A stretch of 35,198 bases of DNA from assembly GCA_036389375.1 (NCBI GenBank), contig DASVQA010000190.1:1-35198 (forward strand), written 5' to 3'. How positions within the stretch are numbered: the stretch's first letter is position 1; each line of letters begins with the position of its first letter. The stretch comes from QHXQ01 sp036389375 (GTDB lineage: Bacteria; Acidobacteriota; Blastocatellia; Pyrinomonadales; Pyrinomonadaceae). The position numbers and the translations under genes are program-made. Shown piece by piece: positions 31,256 through 35,198 of this stretch. Below the pieces are notes generated by a model, which was given only the letters and a program-made list of their open reading frames with translations, was not told where the DNA came from and did no database searches.

Positions 31256-33502
31256 TGTTTTCTCGTCCCTTTCCAGACTTTGTAACCATGCCTCGACGCG
31301 TTCGGCCTCGGCGGGCAGCAGGTCGTGCGCGCCGAAGCGGACACGGTTGTAAACGTGCGTGACGAATAACGCCTCGGAGAGGCCCGTCGTCGTGGCAAAT
31401 TCAAGCGGCGTCTGATCTGTCGCGCGGCGCAAGCCCCGCAACGCGAGCGCCTCGTTCATGCGCTCGTAAAACTCTACGGCCGAGTGGCCCGCGCTCATCG
31501 CGGCTGCGCCGCCTGACGTGCGTCTCAAGCGCAGGCGACGGATGCGTTGCGCCGCGACGAGCAAGAGGCCAACGAGCGCGCAGACCGCGAGCACGAGTGG
31601 CACGTTGATGGCGAACGATGGTGGCGTTGCTTGACCCAACGCCGTTAGCTGTTGCCACCAGCCGCGCAGACTCGCGTGCCATGCGTCGGCTAGCTGGCCG
31701 GCCGTCCGACGATAAGTGCCGAGGCTGCTGCGGACTGACGATGCGAGTGAACGCTGCTCCTGTTTATCATAAGCGACGACGTATTGAATCCAAAATAGCT
31801 CCAACGCCTCGGCGTACTTGCGGAAGGGGCCAAGCCAGCCGTTCGCCACAGCGCCGCCGGGCCGGCCCGCTTCGGGCGTCGGGTCGAAAGTTACCCAAGC
31901 ATCGTTTTGCGGGAAATAGACCTCGACCCACGAATGCGCGTCCGCCTGCCGGACGGTGTAGGCATCGGCCGCCTCGTTATATTCGCCCTGCTGAAACCCA
32001 TTGACGACGCGCGCCGGGACGCCGAGCGTACGCATCATCACGGTCATGGCGGTCGAATAATACTCGCAATGGCCGGCGCGGACGCGAAACAGAAAATCGG
32101 CGAGCGGGTCGGGGCCGGTGGCCGTGCGGTCGAGCGAGTAAGTGAAATCGTGTTGCAGATGCCACTCGATGACGCGCGCCGCGTCGTAGTTAGTATCGGC
32201 GCGTGCGCCGACGACCCACGAGCGCGCGAGTTGGAAGATGCGCGGATCGAGTTTGTCAGGCAGTTGCAGATAGCGGCGCGCGGCGGCCGGCACTTGCCCG
32301 TTATCGAGGCGCAACAACGCGAGCGGCGGATCGTTCGTGTCCGAATAAGCGCGATAGGTGATGCGCTCTAAAGAATGTGCGCGTGTGGCAATGCCGCCTT
32401 CCGCATCGTGGCGCACGTAAGGCAGCGCGCCCTGCACGGCGATGGCGCGCGGCGCGATGAAGAGGACGGGCGTGTCCATCGGTTCGAGGAAGAAGGTCTG
32501 CGGCGTCAGACGGTCGAGCGCCTCGGTCGTGTCGAACTGGAACAGACCGCGCTCGCCGCCGCCCGCAAGATAGTCAACCTTCGCCACCGTCCTGCGCCAA
32601 CTGTGACCGTCGAAGCTATCGAGGGCCACGCCGCGCCACCGGAGCGAGTGCGGCTGTGCGCTCTGCGGCGTGTCCACGCGCACGCGCATGACGACTTGAT
32701 TACTGCGTTCGAGCCGGCCGATCTCACCGATGTTTACTTCGTCGGAGAAACCGATCATGCCGGTCACGCCGCCATCGGCCCGCGACAGGGCACTTGCGCC
32801 GGAGCGCGGCGTGATGAAAAAGATCGGGAGCGCCAACGTAAAGATGAGCGCGAGCAGGCAGAGCGCGACGAGCGCCAGACGTTTGGCCTCGCCCGCCGGC
32901 GGGCGCTGCGGCGTGCGCCGTTTTAGCCCACGCGCGAGCAGCAGGCCCGCACGCGGCGCGCGGACGTAACGCGTCGCCTGCATCTGAACGCTGCGGCGCG
33001 CACGTCTGATCTCGAAGGCGACCACGGTCGAGAGCGCGCAAAACATGAACAGGCCGAGCGACGCAAGGAAGTGCGGGCTGACGCTGAGGCCGGCGGCGAG
33101 CAGGACTTCAAAGAAGGCGATGAGATAGAGAAACAACCAATCGCGGTCGGCCTTCTTCTGCCAGAGTTTGATCGCGGAGATGAACAGGATGAAATGTGTG
33201 AGCGCGCCCAAGCCTACGCTCGCGCGTTCCGCCCCCCACACACCGCCGGTGTGCCAGCGCCAATCGAGATAAAAGAGCGGCAGGGCCGTCAGCACCAGAA
33301 AGAGACCCACGCGGTCGGGCAGTTGCCAGCGTGTGTCTTCGAGTTTCCACGTGACGGCGAGCAGCACGGCAAACGCGCCGCCGAGCGGCAGACTCACGCC
33401 GCCCGCGACGACGAGCGCCAGCACGCCGCATGCGAACATCGCGTAGGAAGAGGCCCGGAAGTAAGTGTCGAAAGTCACGGCTCTTTTGATGCGGCGACGC
33501 AT
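31238..33502 (-). CDS. Membrane-bound transglutaminase-like protein (DUF3488/TgpA type)
   Basis: 754 residues. About six membrane segments in the N-terminal region (20-230, the DUF3488 part) are followed by a periplasmic region with a transglutaminase-like cysteine protease fold: RVRAGHCEYYSTAMTVMMR (Cys479), ADAHSWVEVYF (His523) and VTFDPTPE (Asp540). A further membrane segment (about 640-660) and a DUF4129-like C-terminal tail (YERMNEALALRGLRRA) follow. This is the TgpA layout; TgpA of Pseudomonas is essential, with unknown substrate. The usual moxR and DUF58 partner genes are absent from the window. The last residues, VTTDK, come from the inverted repeat described separately. Confidence 0.92.
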   Translation of the reverse strand: MRRRIKRAVTFDTYFRASSYAMFACGVLALVVAGGVSLPLGGAFAVLLAVTWKLEDTRWQLPDRVGLFLVLTALPLFYLDWRWHTGGVWGAERASVGLGALTHFILFISAIKLWQKKADRDWLFLYLIAFFEVLLAAGLSVSPHFLASLGLFMFCALSTVVAFEIRRARRSVQMQATRYVRAPRAGLLLARGLKRRTPQRPPAGEAKRLALVALCLLALIFTLALPIFFITPRSGASALSRADGGVTGMIGFSDEVNIGEIGRLERSNQVVMRVRVDTPQSAQPHSLRWRGVALDSFDGHSWRRTVAKVDYLAGGGERGLFQFDTTEALDRLTPQTFFLEPMDTPVLFIAPRAIAVQGALPYVRHDAEGGIATRAHSLERITYRAYSDTNDPPLALLRLDNGQVPAAARRYLQLPDKLDPRIFQLARSWVVGARADTNYDAARVIEWHLQHDFTYSLDRTATGPDPLADFLFRVRAGHCEYYSTAMTVMMRTLGVPARVVNGFQQGEYNEAADAYTVRQADAHSWVEVYFPQNDAWVTFDPTPEAGRPGGAVANGWLGPFRKYAEALELFWIQYVVAYDKQEQRSLASSVRSSLGTYRRTAGQLADAWHASLRGWWQQLTALGQATPPSFAINVPLVLAVCALVGLLLVAAQRIRRLRLRRTSGGAAAMSAGHSAVEFYERMNEALALRGLRRATDQTPLEFATTTGLSEALFVTHVYNRVRFGAHDLLPAEAERVEAWLQSLERDEKTVTTDK

Positions 33503-33580
33503 GCGCGGGCGTGCCCGGCAAGTGCCCCGCGCCCCGGAATCTGCACGCGCGCCTCGGCGCTTATAACTTCCGGGCGGGCG

Positions 33581-34348
33581 CTATTTTTTCACCAGTTGAA
33601 TCTCGAACAGTTTCGGCCACAGCTTGCCGGTGACGAACAGACGGTCACTAGCTTCGTCGTAAGCGATGCCGTTGAGCACGTCCGTCCAGGTGGTGCGGTC
33701 GGCGGCCGGGAGCAGGCCCGTCAGATCGATAACACCCAACACATTGCCCGTCTGCGGGTCAATCCGCATGATGCGATCCGTCTGCCAGACGTTAGCGTAG
33801 ATTTCGCCTTTGACGTATTCGAGTTCGTTGAGTTCCCTGACGGGTTGGCCGTTGAGGGAGACGTTGATGGTGCGCTTGACGGCAAACGTCGCCGGGTCGA
33901 GGAAGCGAAGACGATTCGTGCCATCGCTCAGGATCAGGTAGTCATTATCGTGCGTCAGTCCCCAACCTTCACCCGTGTAGGCGAACTCGCCGAGTTGTTG
34001 AAAAGTTTCCGGGTCGTAGATGAACCCTTTTTGCGATTGCCAAGTGAGTTGATAGACGCGCCCGCGAAAGACGGTCATGCCCTCGGCGAAATACTGCTGG
34101 GGTACGTCAATCTTTTTGACGACGCGCCCTGTGTCCAGTTCAACCTTGCGCAGGCTCGATTCGCCGTTGAGGCCCGTACTCTCCCAGAGCAGCCGGTCAC
34201 GAAAGATTAAACCTTGCGTGAAAGCGCCAGTGTCGTGCGGGTAGACGTGCTTGACCTCGTAGCTGTAGGTGGGCACGGTGTTGTAAGAGCAACTACTCAA
34301 GGTTAACAGCAAGGTTAGCAGCAACGTTTTAGAGAATAGATAGAGCAT
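33581..34348 (-). CDS. Glutaminyl-peptide cyclotransferase (plant/bacterial type), lipoprotein
   Basis: 255 residues. A signal peptide ends in LTLSSC, so Cys20 should be lipidated. The rest matches the five-bladed propeller of the papaya-type glutamine cyclotransferase: YPHDTGAFTQGLIF, LLWESTGLNGESSLRKV, GEGWGLTHDNDYLILSDGT, ELEYVKGEIYANVWQTDRI and LNGIAYDEASDRLFVTGK. It converts N-terminal glutamine of peptides to pyroglutamate, here presumably in the periplasm. It precedes the transglutaminase gene by 78 bp on the same strand, and its own upstream neighbour is the rRNA operon, whose terminator separates them. Confidence 0.93.
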   Translation of the reverse strand: MLYLFSKTLLLTLLLTLSSCSYNTVPTYSYEVKHVYPHDTGAFTQGLIFRDRLLWESTGLNGESSLRKVELDTGRVVKKIDVPQQYFAEGMTVFRGRVYQLTWQSQKGFIYDPETFQQLGEFAYTGEGWGLTHDNDYLILSDGTNRLRFLDPATFAVKRTINVSLNGQPVRELNELEYVKGEIYANVWQTDRIMRIDPQTGNVLGVIDLTGLLPAADRTTWTDVLNGIAYDEASDRLFVTGKLWPKLFEIQLVKK

Positions 34349-34420
34349 GCAGTTTTTCGCCGCGTTTAAGGGATGTGGGGCAGAGCGTTACGGACGCGGG
34401 TAATTGTCGCAGACCAGCCG

Positions 34421-34465
34421 CAAATTCAAAAGCCCGCCCAAGCTTGAGATGCTTGGGCGGGCTTT
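34421..34465 (-). terminator. Intrinsic terminator of the rRNA operon
   Basis: On the minus strand AAAGCCCGCCCAAGC pairs with GCTTGGGCGGGCTTT (34465-34451 and 34443-34429), a perfect 15-bp stem with 7-nt loop, followed by TTTTGAATTTG. It lies 11 bp behind the 5S 3' end and ends the transcription unit before the cyclotransferase gene. Confidence 0.93.
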
Positions 34466-34476
34466 ACTGATTTTAT

Positions 34477-34592
<116 letters not shown>

Positions 34593-34715
34593 AAACTTGT
34601 CAACTCGTTAAAAGAGCTTTGAGAATCGAATAGTGTTGTTGCCCGCGAAGAAAACCAACTGTGCGAAGCGCGACCGTAAAAATCAGCTCGCTCGTTTTGC
34701 TGGCGAGTAAATTTT
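34593..34715 (-). other. 23S-5S spacer with nested stems
   Basis: About 120 bases without a gene or tRNA. GACCGTAAAAAT (34672-34683) is almost complementary to ATTTTATGGTC (34711-34721, reaching the 23S end), enclosing CTCGC/GCGAG. This is a likely RNase processing structure. Confidence 0.6.

Positions 34716-35198
<483 letters not shown>

Noticed and set aside
29824..31362. A 512-codon open frame on the plus strand opposite rimO
   Set aside because: The minus strand encodes an unmistakable RimO; the plus frame has no recognisable protein features and no ribosome site.
34593..34715. tRNA gene in the 23S-5S spacer
   Set aside because: No cloverleaf or TTCRA arm is visible; the stems look like rRNA processing structures.

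Overview
The window is a GC-rich chromosomal segment from a bacterium that is probably a member of the Acidobacteriota. The best single indicator is the 772-residue secreted protein at 19898-22216. It has the layout of the VWFA-related proteins that are strongly expanded in that phylum: signal peptide, a VWA fold with a motif like PGRKLVYFISDGF, and a C-terminal beta-rich tail. The split glycine decarboxylase (gcvPA/gcvPB), a DUF1111-type di-heme protein, a large BNR-repeat protein and an isolated transglutaminase membrane protein all fit, but none is diagnostic. A class below phylum cannot be fixed from the sequence alone. Codon use looks uniform, and I see no insertion sequence, integrase, prophage, CRISPR array or tRNA gene.

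Layout. 1-2229 (-): the first 743 residues of a secreted BNR/Asp-box repeat protein that runs off the left edge. 2230-3114: the longest non-coding stretch, with hairpins and a 12-bp palindrome. 3115-5342 (+): a di-heme c-type oxidoreductase followed by a lipoprotein. 5537-10076 (+): a compact gcvT-gcvH-gcvPA-gcvPB operon for the glycine cleavage system, closed by a strong intrinsic terminator; lpd is not in the window. 10188-14357: a patchwork of small stand-alone enzymes (nucleotidyltransferase, two SAM methyltransferases, a metallo-beta-lactamase-fold hydrolase, a DinB-like protein) and a small CPCC protein. 14555-15178 (-): a lipoprotein ending in four 11-residue repeats. 15448-16866 (+): a polytopic GT-C-like membrane protein. 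16875-19747 (-): a NatA/NatB-type ABC exporter plus a CYTH phosphatase/cyclase-fold protein. 19898-24095 (+): the VWFA-related protein and an MltF-type lytic transglycosylase. 24138-27565 (-): serA followed by a CLC chloride channel/transporter. 27717-28721 (+): a CorA-type metal transporter. 28906-34348 (-): glutaminyl cyclotransferase, transglutaminase, rimO, pgpA and a 78-residue disordered protein. 34429-35198 (-): the 3' end of an rRNA operon (23S partial, spacer, 5S, terminator).

How the parts work together. The gcv operon supplies one-carbon units from glycine, and serA feeds serine/glycine synthesis, but the two are about 16 kb apart and not obviously co-regulated. Several products act in the envelope: BNR protein, di-heme protein, two or three lipoproteins, MltF, ABC exporter, CLC, CorA, transglutaminase, QC and PgpA.

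Most unusual signals. (1) Perfect or near-perfect intergenic inverted repeats built from short repeated words; two of them overlap and supply the stop codon of the gene before them (gcvT and the transglutaminase gene). (2) An almost identical 34-bp 3' end shared by two neighbouring, otherwise unrelated genes (VWFA protein and mltF). (3) A lipoprotein with synuclein/LEA-like 11-mer repeats. (4) A serA promoter whose -10 box lies so close to the ATG that the mRNA may be nearly leaderless. I did not find a clear new multi-gene defence or mobile system here.
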